Origin: Bacteroidota bacterium
GTDB lineage: Bacteria > Bacteroidota > Bacteroidia > Flavobacteriales > Weeksellaceae
Assembly: GCA_023393915.1 (NCBI GenBank)
Contig: JAEXBS010000096.1
Span: forward strand, 253,440-317,439
Length of the DNA: 64,000 nt
Direction of reading: 5' to 3'
The notes below the pieces were generated by a model. It saw nothing but the letters and a program-made list of their open reading frames with translations. It was not told the origin of the DNA and made no database searches. A program made the position numbers and the translations under genes. Positions 8,416 through 16,127 of the stretch are shown piece by piece (position 1 is the first letter of the stretch; each line of letters begins with the position of its first letter).

Positions 8416-8823
8416 TTAGTTCAGCTGAGGTTGTTCGTCGTGATTGATTTCAACTAAAGCTTGAGGGTATTTTTGCTCCAGGTATTCCTTAGTCTTTATT
8501 GCAGAATAGACTGAGCGGTGTTGTCCACCAGTGCATCCAAAATTGATTTGTAGGTGCTCAAAACCTCTGTCGATGTAATTCTCTACTGTAATAGAGACCA
8601 AGTTGTGAATCCACTTTAAAAATTCGGGCATTTGTGTTTTTGTTTCAAGGAATTCCTGGACTGAGAGATCATCACCCGTTAGGGGTTTGTACTCGTCCAA
8701 GCGCCCTGGGTTCAGAATTCCTCTACAGTCAAAAGTAAAACCTCCTCCGTTTCCGGTGGTGTCTTTTGGGATTCCTCCTTTTTTATAGGAAAAGCTATGG
8801 ATTTCAATTTTAAGCTGACTCAT
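8416..8823 (-). CDS. Stand-alone RapZ C-terminal domain protein
   Basis: A 135-aa protein equal to the C-terminal half of RapZ: IHSFSYKKGGIPKD at the start, FDCRGILNPG, YKPLTGDD, and the signature GCTGGQHRSV at residues 96-105. In E. coli this domain binds glucosamine 6-phosphate and interacts with partner proteins, while the N-terminal P-loop domain is absent here. It lies between the AmgK-like kinase (10 bp gap) and the MurU-like enzyme (13 bp gap), so it probably senses an amino-sugar phosphate or assists the kinase. I recall fused kinase-RapZ-C proteins in other Bacteroidota, of which this would be the split form. Confidence 0.85.
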   Translation of the reverse strand: MSQLKIEIHSFSYKKGGIPKDTTGNGGGFTFDCRGILNPGRLDEYKPLTGDDLSVQEFLETKTQMPEFLKWIHNLVSITVENYIDRGFEHLQINFGCTGGQHRSVYSAIKTKEYLEQKYPQALVEINHDEQPQLN

Positions 8824-8833
8824 TGAGTAAATT

Positions 8834-9844
8834 TTAGGATTTTAAAATTTGATCGATTTTTACTTTTGTAGACTTTTGTCCCAGTTCATGAATAACCTGT
8901 GAGAGCTCTGGAAACTGCTCCATTCCCTTCCATTGTTTGGAGAGTAGAAATACTTGTTTTATTCCTAATTTCAAGCTGTTTTGAAAATGGGGTTTTCTCT
9001 GAACCAGTCCACGCAGCCCATAAGCACCAAGCACTTGCAGACCTCGGATCAATCGTAACGGCATCACGGCCTCTCTTAACGATTTTCGAATCTCGGCCTT
9101 TGGATGTTTGGCGATATAATAATCAAGCATTGTTTTTTTTAGCTTCGTAGGAAACGGAGCACGGGCTTGATAAAGAAATGAGATCACATCGTAGAGTAGG
9201 GGGCCGTGCATTGCAGATTGGTAATCAATAAAGTGGGATTGTCCAAGAGAATCGATCATAATATTTCTGCTCTGGAAATCCCTGATCATAATACCCCTTG
9301 GATGAAGATGTTCTATAATGCGGCTAAGCGCTCGAAATTCCGTTAACAACCTCGATTTATGGTACGGAAGCTCTAGTAGATCTAAGATGAAAAATTTGAA
9401 GTAATTAAGGTCATTAAGAATAGGAAGCTCATCGTACTTTTCGTATTCAAAGGTTTTTCCGTAATCTACTTGTCCTTGGGTTTTGTACTGTAGTTCGTAC
9501 AATTGATCGAGAACCGTTTTTAATAGGTTTTCGACGTCTTGGTTCTCGGAATCCTTAGTTAGGGTTTCAAAGAGTGTTTGATCCCCGAGGTATTGCTGAA
9601 GGTACATTCTTCGATCCTTAGAAACTTTTATTATTTTCGGTGTGTTGAGCTCCAATTTTTGGAAAAGTTCAGAGAAATAGAGAAAACTTTCGTTCTCTTC
9701 TAAATTTTCATTTACGGTAAGAATGTACTTGCGTTGTTGGTCGAGAACCAGATAGTTCTTTCTCGCAGAACCGCTTTGAGGCAGTGGCTCGAGCACTGCT
9801 TTTGTAGATAGGGATTTCTTGATAAATTCTTCGGCCTGTTCCAC
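8834..9844 (-). CDS. AmgK-like aminoglycoside phosphotransferase family kinase
   Basis: A 336-aa APH-fold kinase. The catalytic loop is IRDFQSRNIM (D189, N194), followed by the metal-binding FIDYQS (D207); this RDFQ-x-x-N form and the later GAYGLRGL segment are those of AmgK, the anomeric MurNAc/GlcNAc kinase, rather than antibiotic-inactivating enzymes. It likely makes an amino-sugar 1-phosphate for the MurU-like enzyme downstream. It is first in a four-gene operon whose promoter is at 9869. Drug resistance is an unlikely function given the context. Confidence 0.82.
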   Translation of the reverse strand: MEQAEEFIKKSLSTKAVLEPLPQSGSARKNYLVLDQQRKYILTVNENLEENESFLYFSELFQKLELNTPKIIKVSKDRRMYLQQYLGDQTLFETLTKDSENQDVENLLKTVLDQLYELQYKTQGQVDYGKTFEYEKYDELPILNDLNYFKFFILDLLELPYHKSRLLTEFRALSRIIEHLHPRGIMIRDFQSRNIMIDSLGQSHFIDYQSAMHGPLLYDVISFLYQARAPFPTKLKKTMLDYYIAKHPKAEIRKSLREAVMPLRLIRGLQVLGAYGLRGLVQRKPHFQNSLKLGIKQVFLLSKQWKGMEQFPELSQVIHELGQKSTKVKIDQILKS

Positions 9845-9868
9845 GTGTTTTTAAGCTTGTAACTAGAA

Positions 9869-9876
9869 CAAATATA
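9869..9876 (-). promoter_or_regulatory. -7 box for the kinase-RapZ-MurU-LOG operon
   Basis: The minus strand reads TATATTTG, a consensus TAnnTTTG box 24 nt upstream of the kinase ATG. I see no strong -33 TTG at ideal spacing. Confidence 0.55.
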
Positions 9877-9937
9877 CATTTTTTAACTCGAACGGCTCAG
9901 TTAATGGAAGCTAGAATTTGTTATAACTGCAGTTCGT

Positions 9938-10951
9938 TTAACTGTTCACATCATGCTTGTCTGGACCTGTTATAGTTTGCTTTGTCCAAGGTACTCTTCT
10001 TTCAAATTTGAACTCCCTGACCGGGCAGTCGTCCATTTGACAAATTTTACATGAAAAGGATTTGCAATCATCCATGTGAAAATTGAATTCAATCGTTCGC
10101 TCCGTGTTAGTCACTATGGTTTCGATCATTTCTTCCATTTTATCGTGGGCCATACGGAGTGAGTAATAATAGGGTAGAGTCAAATGGGCATCCAAATGCA
10201 AAGTGCTTCCGTGTTGTTGTATCTTTACATTATGTAAATCTACCCATTCCTTGGTTCGGTTTTTCTCCAAATGAGTAGCTAGATTTTCAATCATTCTTAG
10301 ATCCGCCTCGTCCATGATTCCCCCTAATGCGGTTCGAATAATTCGGTACCCCACAACCATAATATAGGCGCCGAAGGCTATAGCTACCACGGAGTCAATC
10401 CAACGAAGTCCTGTTATGGAGACCAAGACAAGACTAAGGACCACTCCTAAAGTGGTGAGTGTATCACTTTGTAGGTGTTTTCCTGAACTTTGGAGCACCA
10501 AAGAGTTTTGCTTCTTTCCTTTTCTTATTGAAAGATAACCCATTAAGTAATTAAGTAATGCCGTAAAGCCAACCAAATAAATACCCCAGTCCAATTCTTT
10601 TAATGGACTGCCTTGAATAAGCGAGTGGATTGCTTGCAGAATGATAATGACCCCCGCAATAATTATAAGTGCACCTTCAATACCCGAGGTGACAAATTCT
10701 ACTTTTCCATGGCCGTAAGGGTGATCCTCATCTTTAGGTTTAGCCGCTAAGTAAAGAGAGTAAAGCCCCATAAAGGCAGCTACGATATTAACAATACTTT
10801 CAAGAGCATCAGAGAAAACCGCATCGGAATGAGTCAAATGCCAAGCGAGTAGCTTTATAAGAAAAAGCAGTACACCAGCAAAAGCAATCCAGCGTTGGAA
10901 ATGAAAGTTTTGAAGTTGATTTTGTGTATTGTGTTTCATTAGCCAATACAT
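9938..10951 (-). CDS. Cation diffusion facilitator (CDF) transporter
   Basis: A 337-aa CDF protein that would export divalent metal (Zn, Fe, Mn or Cd) by proton exchange. The transport site is visible as D43-x4-D48 in helix 2 and H159-x3-D163 in helix 5. HPYGHGKVEF is the classic loop motif, and a cytosolic metal-binding domain follows from about residue 215. The C-terminus is unusual: Cys296, Cys301, Cys304 and Cys309 form a cysteine cluster (DDCKSFSCKICQMDDCP) beyond the normal CDF fold. Start could be ATG 10951 or 10939. It sits downstream of the asd terminator. Confidence 0.9.
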   Translation of the reverse strand: MYWLMKHNTQNQLQNFHFQRWIAFAGVLLFLIKLLAWHLTHSDAVFSDALESIVNIVAAFMGLYSLYLAAKPKDEDHPYGHGKVEFVTSGIEGALIIIAGVIIILQAIHSLIQGSPLKELDWGIYLVGFTALLNYLMGYLSIRKGKKQNSLVLQSSGKHLQSDTLTTLGVVLSLVLVSITGLRWIDSVVAIAFGAYIMVVGYRIIRTALGGIMDEADLRMIENLATHLEKNRTKEWVDLHNVKIQQHGSTLHLDAHLTLPYYYSLRMAHDKMEEMIETIVTNTERTIEFNFHMDDCKSFSCKICQMDDCPVREFKFERRVPWTKQTITGPDKHDVNS

Positions 10952-10970
10952 TATTGTTTGGTTGTTCTAA

Positions 10971-10997
10971 TTAAAAAACCCTGCGAGATGCAGGGTT
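10971..10997 (-). terminator. Rho-independent terminator of asd
   Basis: Stem aaccctgc (10977-10984) with gcagggtt (10990-10997), loop of 5, followed on the minus strand by a run of T. It lies just after the asd stop. Confidence 0.85.
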
Positions 10998-11001
10998 CTA
11001 T

Positions 11002-11994
11002 TTAGATAAATTTCTTTTTTAGCAAGTGTTCCGCGATTTGCACCGTGTTTGTGGCGGCTCCTTTGCGCAAATTATCCGCGACTATCCACAAGTTTAGTGT
11101 GTTGGGTTGTGAGGGGTCTAGTCTTAATCGCCCTACAAATACCTCATCTTTTCCTTCAGAATCCAGAGGCATAGGGTATTGGTTTTCCTCTACATTATCA
11201 CAAAGTACCACACCTGGTGTATTTGAAAGAGTTTCTCTTATTTCCGATAATTCAATAGGGTTTTCAAATTCAATGTTTACACTTTCAGAATGACCCCCTT
11301 GTACGGGAACTCGAACTGCAGTAGCGGTTAAAGCAAACGAATCGTCACCCATGATTTTTTTAGGTTCGGTCATTAGTTTTAATTCCTCTTTTGTGTATCC
11401 ATTTTCAGTAAATACGTCACAATGAGGCAAAGCGTTCTTGAAGATCGGATGCGGATAGACAGGGTTTTTAGCTTTTTGCCCACCGATTTCTTCATTAAGT
11501 TGATCAACTGCCGCTTTTCCTGTTCCGGTTACCGATTGGTAGGTGGATACTACCACTCTTTTGATATTGTAAAGTTGGTGCAGTGGATTCAGTACCATTA
11601 CTAATTGAATGGTAGAACAATTCGGGTTAGCAATGATTTTATCGTCCTTTTCAAGTACATCGGCATTGATTTCAGGAACAACAAGCTTTTTGTTTGGATC
11701 CATTCGCCATGCGGACGAATTGTCAATGACAAAAGTCCCTTTTTCGGCAAATTTTGGTGCCCATTCTTTTGACATTTCACCTCCAGCAGAAAACAGGGCA
11801 ACATCTGGAGAAAGTTCCAGTGCCTGCTCCAAAGAGATGACAGGAAATTCTTTTCCTTGAAAGTTTATTTTCTTTCCTACGGATTTTTCAGACGCTACCG
11901 GAAGAAGTTCTGAAACAGGGAAATTTCTTTCCGCAAGTACTTTTAACATAATTTGGCCTACCATACCAGTAGCGCCAACCACCGCAACTTTCAT
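11002..11994 (-). CDS. asd: Aspartate-semialdehyde dehydrogenase
   Basis: Reduces aspartyl phosphate to aspartate semialdehyde, the second step of the lysine/threonine/methionine branch. At 330 aa it has GATGMVGQIM (NADP loop, residues 7-16), the nucleophile C126 in NPNCSTIQL, and H235 in VQGGHSESV. It lies 18 bp after a small membrane-protein gene, apparently in one transcript from the promoter at 12474, and ends in its own terminator. The aspartokinase is about 8 kb away. Confidence 0.96.
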   Translation of the reverse strand: MKVAVVGATGMVGQIMLKVLAERNFPVSELLPVASEKSVGKKINFQGKEFPVISLEQALELSPDVALFSAGGEMSKEWAPKFAEKGTFVIDNSSAWRMDPNKKLVVPEINADVLEKDDKIIANPNCSTIQLVMVLNPLHQLYNIKRVVVSTYQSVTGTGKAAVDQLNEEIGGQKAKNPVYPHPIFKNALPHCDVFTENGYTKEELKLMTEPKKIMGDDSFALTATAVRVPVQGGHSESVNIEFENPIELSEIRETLSNTPGVVLCDNVEENQYPMPLDSEGKDEVFVGRLRLDPSQPNTLNLWIVADNLRKGAATNTVQIAEHLLKKKFI

Positions 11995-12012
11995 TCTAAT
12001 TAGTTTTTTTAA

Positions 12013-12450
12013 TTAGGCGAAAAGACGAGCCCATTGGAAAGCCCACATCATAAGTACAACAGCAACTAATGCTAAAGCAAAGGTGCCCATGGAGAGTTGT
12101 TCTTTTGTTTTTATTCTTTTATTAGCTATAGTAAGTAGTACTGCTGCAATGATCATAGCAGTCGGGTGTTCTACATAGGTATTTCTAGTTAAAGAGTCAC
12201 TCATTAGCGTACCCGCATCTAATGCTTGTTTAAAACCAGGCGAGAAGAATAGAAGCATAACAAGTCCTATTAATGCTTGCAAGTGGAAGAAAATCATGGT
12301 GAAAAGTGAAGACTTTCTAAGCAGTTTAGTAATCTTTCCTGAATAACCAAACATTACCATAAGTAATGAGATCACAAAAATTGCAGTTAATAGTAAAATC
12401 AGGTAGGCAAATCCTCGGTGTGCCTGAAGGATAATGAAAAATCCGTCCAT
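12013..12450 (-). CDS. Four-helix membrane protein of unknown function
   Basis: A 145-aa protein with four hydrophobic segments (about residues 15-35, 48-70, 92-110 and 120-142). Histidines at H11, H56 and H93 lie near helix ends, and the overall form recalls small cytochrome-b561-like proteins in Bacteroidota, but no haem site is certain. I do not assign a function. It is co-transcribed with asd (18 bp gap), which may be fortuitous. Confidence 0.7.
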   Translation of the reverse strand: MDGFFIILQAHRGFAYLILLLTAIFVISLLMVMFGYSGKITKLLRKSSLFTMIFFHLQALIGLVMLLFFSPGFKQALDAGTLMSDSLTRNTYVEHPTAMIIAAVLLTIANKRIKTKEQLSMGTFALALVAVVLMMWAFQWARLFA

Positions 12451-12473
12451 TTTTTCTGGGTTTTAAGTTCGTA

Positions 12474-12481
12474 CAAAGATA
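12474..12481 (-). promoter_or_regulatory. -7 box upstream of the membrane protein-asd operon
   Basis: TATCTTTG on the minus strand, 23 nt upstream of the start at 12450; matches TAnnTTTG. Confidence 0.5.
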
Positions 12482-12485
12482 ACAA

Positions 12486-12512
12486 AAATCCCGACTTGAA
12501 AAGTCGGGATTT
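12486..12512. terminator. Terminator downstream of the TonB-dependent receptor
   Basis: Perfect 12-bp stem (aaatcccgactt / aagtcgggattt) with a 3-nt loop, T-rich on the minus strand. It follows the receptor stop at 12536 and lies upstream of the next gene's promoter. Confidence 0.85.
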
Positions 12513-12535
12513 AAAGTTATATCGTTTGATATTTC

Positions 12536-15016
12536 TTAGAATGTATACGCTACAGATGCGTTCCAAGTTGTACCAAATCCGAAGTATACTTCATTGTTTT
12601 TGTTGATTCCATTCCAATTGTTGGCAGCGTTAGTATCTGCAGCAATATTGGTTCTAGATTCAGCGATGTAAGTCGTATCAAATACGTTATTTACGTTAAC
12701 TCTGAAGTTTAATCCTTGGTTGTTAGCGAATTTCCATCTTAGAGAAGCTCCTAAGTCAACAAGACCATAAGAAGGAAGTTTCACAGCAGATGCACCGTCG
12801 TCAGAAGTTCTGTTCTGTGGTTCGAAAGCCGAGTAAAGGTTATCTGCGAAACGGTATTGAGCATCAAGTCCTAACCAGTCTGTTACTTTGAAGTCAGCTC
12901 CTAATGCAGCAGTAAATTGCGCCGCATCACCAACTTTCAGACCGTCTAGGTATAGAGTTTGAGTTGCAACAACTTCACTTGTGCTATCATCGATGAAGGA
13001 TGCAGTTGGGTTTCCTTTATAGAACCAATCTCCTACTGAAAGCATACCGAATACATCTACAAAAGTTGCAGGCTTAGCAGTGAAGTCAAGTTCGATTCCT
13101 CTGTGAACCTCTTGAATACCTAGCATGTTAGCTACATAAGAAATGTTGTTTACTCTTGAGCTTACTCTTCTATAGATATCATCCCATGAAGTGTTGTATA
13201 GGTTTAAGTTTGCATTAAAGAATGCTGATCTAAATCCGTATCCAATTTCAAATGAAGTAATCTTTTCGTTTGTTAATTCTGGATTTACGTCGTTTCTGTT
13301 GTTTAAGAATACTGCTCCGAAGAAAGGTTGTCTCTCATAGTATCCAGCATTAACGAAAACGTTGTGGTTTTCATTGATGTTGTAGTTAGCACCCCCTTTG
13401 ATATTGAACCCAGTGAGGTTAACTTTTTCACTTTCTTGTTCAGCTGGCTCGTAAAGCATGTGGTCAACTCTTTGGAAACCTTGGTTAGAAACGGACCCTT
13501 GAACGAAAGCTGATAAAATATCGTTATCGTATTCAATTTGTCCAAATCCTCCGAACCAGTTTACAAGACCGTCATTACTATAAGCCATTCTATCGTTAAC
13601 ATCATTTACTTTACCTCCAAATGGGTTCCAGCTGGCCGTAGGTCCAAATGTATTTGTAATACGGTTAGGTCTGTTATTAATGTTAGAGTTATCTGTGTAA
13701 CCTCTGTTACCTAATAGATCACTTACAATACGGTAGTGCATACCATCGTATTTTCTAGCGTCTACCCCTACGGTAGCATTGATGTTTTCAGAGAATTTAT
13801 GGTTTAAGCTAGAGATAATACCAAACCAGTTGTGAGAGTTAATTGAAGATCTTCTGATCAGACCGTTACGACGGTTACCATCAGCCTCGAATGGATTTGC
13901 GTCCACAGCACCGAAGTCAGCTACAGCTCCTCCTTGGTTCCATTTTACGATATCATCGAAACGGATAAGTCCGTCAGCAGTTCTTGGAAGTGCAGTGTAG
14001 GATTTGTTATCAATACCTCCAGCATCTCCAGTACCTCCACCTCTACCAAAAGAAGCATAAACTACTGAGTTTAATTTAGTTTCTGTGTTGAATTTCCAAT
14101 CCCAGTTTAAGGACATTACTGGTTTGTGGTAGTAGTTTCTAGTCATAGAATACTGCTTTCCATCTAAATATCCCCAGTTTTGGTTGTACTTTCTGTTTGG
14201 TTGGTCTTCAGATCCACCATATTTGATATGATCTGAAATTTTTGATTGGAATGATCTCTGATTGTGCCATTGTGGAGCTCCAGTAATGGTAAATTGGAAA
14301 TCATGTTTAGCGTTAGGGTTAAATCCTAAAGCGAAGTAATAGTTATATCCTTCAAAGTCAGTTCCATCTGCATACATTGCACCAGCTGTTCTACTCATCA
14401 AAACGGAAGAAGACCATCCAGATTCGTATTTACCAGTATTGTATGAGAATAATGCTTTGTGGTATCCGTCGTTACCAACACCTACTCGTACAGTTCCTCC
14501 TTGTTTCTTGTCAGCAGAACGTGTCAGTACGTTAACTGTACCTCCAACAGAAGCAATTGCAAGTTTAGAAGAACCTAGTCCTCTTTGAACTTGCATAGCA
14601 GAAGTTACGTCAGATAGACCTGCCCAGTTAGACCAGTAAACTGCACCGTTTTCCATGTCATTAACTGGTACCCCATTGATCATAACTGCAGTGTTTCTTT
14701 GGTCGAAACCTCTTACGTTAATTCTAGAGTCTCCGAAACCACCTCCTCCTTTAGTCGCATAAACGGAAGGGGTAGTGTTTAGAATTTCAGGGAATTCCTG
14801 GTTTCCAAGCTTTTCAACAATCACTGCTTCTCTAATAGTAGATACTGCTACCGGGGTCTTTCTGTCTTTTGCAATGTCAGCTACACCCGTAAGTACAACT
14901 TGCTCGATGTCTCTTTCTCTATTGATAGAGTCCGAAGTTTGAGCAAAATAAAAACTTGCAGTAGATAGAGTCACTACCGTTGCAAGCATCGATTTTTTGA
15001 ATGGATTAAAATTCAT
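12536..15016 (-). CDS. TonB-dependent outer membrane receptor
   Basis: An 826-aa receptor with a signal peptide (MNFNPFKKSMLATVVTLST ... FAQ), a TonB-box-like IEQVVLTG at about residues 37-44, and a plug domain with the RINVRGFDQRNTAVMINGVP and VGGTVNVLTRSA motifs. A 22-strand barrel follows and ends with aromatic Phe (NASVAYTF). There is no N-terminal carboxypeptidase-like domain and no SusD partner, so it resembles siderophore or metal/peptide receptors more than glycan SusC. Substrate is unknown. It has its own promoter with an inverted repeat upstream (15084-15098) and a strong terminator. Confidence 0.92.
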   Translation of the reverse strand: MNFNPFKKSMLATVVTLSTASFYFAQTSDSINRERDIEQVVLTGVADIAKDRKTPVAVSTIREAVIVEKLGNQEFPEILNTTPSVYATKGGGGFGDSRINVRGFDQRNTAVMINGVPVNDMENGAVYWSNWAGLSDVTSAMQVQRGLGSSKLAIASVGGTVNVLTRSADKKQGGTVRVGVGNDGYHKALFSYNTGKYESGWSSSVLMSRTAGAMYADGTDFEGYNYYFALGFNPNAKHDFQFTITGAPQWHNQRSFQSKISDHIKYGGSEDQPNRKYNQNWGYLDGKQYSMTRNYYHKPVMSLNWDWKFNTETKLNSVVYASFGRGGGTGDAGGIDNKSYTALPRTADGLIRFDDIVKWNQGGAVADFGAVDANPFEADGNRRNGLIRRSSINSHNWFGIISSLNHKFSENINATVGVDARKYDGMHYRIVSDLLGNRGYTDNSNINNRPNRITNTFGPTASWNPFGGKVNDVNDRMAYSNDGLVNWFGGFGQIEYDNDILSAFVQGSVSNQGFQRVDHMLYEPAEQESEKVNLTGFNIKGGANYNINENHNVFVNAGYYERQPFFGAVFLNNRNDVNPELTNEKITSFEIGYGFRSAFFNANLNLYNTSWDDIYRRVSSRVNNISYVANMLGIQEVHRGIELDFTAKPATFVDVFGMLSVGDWFYKGNPTASFIDDSTSEVVATQTLYLDGLKVGDAAQFTAALGADFKVTDWLGLDAQYRFADNLYSAFEPQNRTSDDGASAVKLPSYGLVDLGASLRWKFANNQGLNFRVNVNNVFDTTYIAESRTNIAADTNAANNWNGINKNNEVYFGFGTTWNASVAYTF

Positions 15017-15053
15017 ATTGGTTTTAATTAGGTAAAATTAAATTTTCACGCTG

Positions 15054-15061
15054 CAAAAATA
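15054..15061 (-). promoter_or_regulatory. -7 box of the TonB-dependent receptor gene
   Basis: TATTTTTG on the minus strand, 37 nt before the ATG at 15016; fits TAnnTTTG. Confidence 0.55.
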
Positions 15062-15083
15062 ACATTATATTTTAATTGATGTA

Positions 15084-15098
15084 TTAACAAAATGTTAA
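15084..15098. promoter_or_regulatory. Perfect inverted repeat near the receptor promoter
   Basis: TTAACA-AAA-TGTTAA, a 6-3-6 perfect dyad lying about where the -33 region of the receptor promoter is expected. An operator for a dimeric regulator is plausible, but nothing identifies the protein. The rest of 15099-15219 shows no gene or further signal. Confidence 0.4.
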
Positions 15099-15219
15099 TA
15101 TTTGAAAACTTAGATATTTTTAGGGCTAAAATCCTTAGTTTGTGGTCCTTGACTGCTGTGCTATTGTTTAGGATAGACTGCGTAATTTTCATAATTTAAC
15201 AAAAAAACTATGCTAGTCT

Positions 15220-16101
15220 CTATTCTATATTAGATTTTTTCTCAGTGTAAGCTTTCAGGCTAATATCAATATTTTTTGCGGAATGTGTAAGAGCGCCGGC
15301 GGAAATGTAATCCACACCACAGGCTGCCACCTGTGCCAGCTTTTCTCGGCTCATGTTTCCAGAGGCTTCACTTTCGCATCTTCCAGAGATAAATTCCACA
15401 GCCTTATGCATGGTAGGAATGTCCATATTGTCTAGCATTATCCGATCGACTCCGGCCTGTAGGGCCTCTTCCACCTCTTTTAGGTTTCTAGTTTCGACTT
15501 CGATTTTAAGTTTTTTCTTTTCTTTTTTTAAATAATCCTTGCATGCCGTTACTGCAGGTAAAATTCCTCCGCAGAAATCAATATGATTGTCCTTAAGCAT
15601 AATCATATCGTAGAGTCCATAGCGGTGGTTGGTCCCTCCTCCAATTGCTACTGCCCACTTCTCACATACTCGGAAGTTTGGGGTTGTTTTTCTAGTGTCT
15701 AGTAGTTTCGTTTTTGTCCCTACTAACCGTGCATCCCATTCATGGGTCAAAGTAGCAATGCCACTCATTCGTTGCATACAATTAAGTACTAGTCTCTCAG
15801 TTTGTAAAATAGAACGAGCGGGTCCATGCACGATAAATGCGACATCTCCTTTTTTGGCTTGTTGGCCGTCCTGCAGTAGAACTTCCATTGTAAGTTTACG
15901 GTCAAAAGTTTGAAATATAATCTCAGCAAGTTCAACTCCTGCTAGTATACAATCTTCTTTAATTAGGCAGCGTGCGCTCTGATTGAGATCTTTAGGTATA
16001 GTGGAGAGTGTCGAATGATCTCCATCGCCAAGGTCTTCTTCTAGTGCATTGGTAATAAATGTCTTGAGAACGTTTTTTGTTGCGTAGGAAGGTCTTTTCA
16101 T
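15220..16101 (-). CDS. nadC: Nicotinate-nucleotide pyrophosphorylase (quinolinate phosphoribosyltransferase)
   Basis: Converts quinolinate and PRPP to nicotinate mononucleotide in de novo NAD synthesis. At 293 aa, EEDLGDGDHST near the N-terminus, MQRMSGIATLT, DTRKTTPNFR and GGGTNHRYGLYDMIMLKDNH are the classic motifs. EVETRNLKEVEEALQAGVD and LDNMD complete the barrel. It follows nadB by 26 bp, so the two are one operon; nadA is not in the window. Confidence 0.96.
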   Translation of the reverse strand: MKRPSYATKNVLKTFITNALEEDLGDGDHSTLSTIPKDLNQSARCLIKEDCILAGVELAEIIFQTFDRKLTMEVLLQDGQQAKKGDVAFIVHGPARSILQTERLVLNCMQRMSGIATLTHEWDARLVGTKTKLLDTRKTTPNFRVCEKWAVAIGGGTNHRYGLYDMIMLKDNHIDFCGGILPAVTACKDYLKKEKKKLKIEVETRNLKEVEEALQAGVDRIMLDNMDIPTMHKAVEFISGRCESEASGNMSREKLAQVAACGVDYISAGALTHSAKNIDISLKAYTEKKSNIE

Positions 16102-16127
16102 AACTAGTCTTTTGCTTTAGAATTGGG

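Noticed and set aside
8834..9844. Aminoglycoside resistance gene
   Set aside because: The APH fold is shared, but the catalytic loop form and the RapZ-C/MurU neighbours point to an anomeric sugar kinase.
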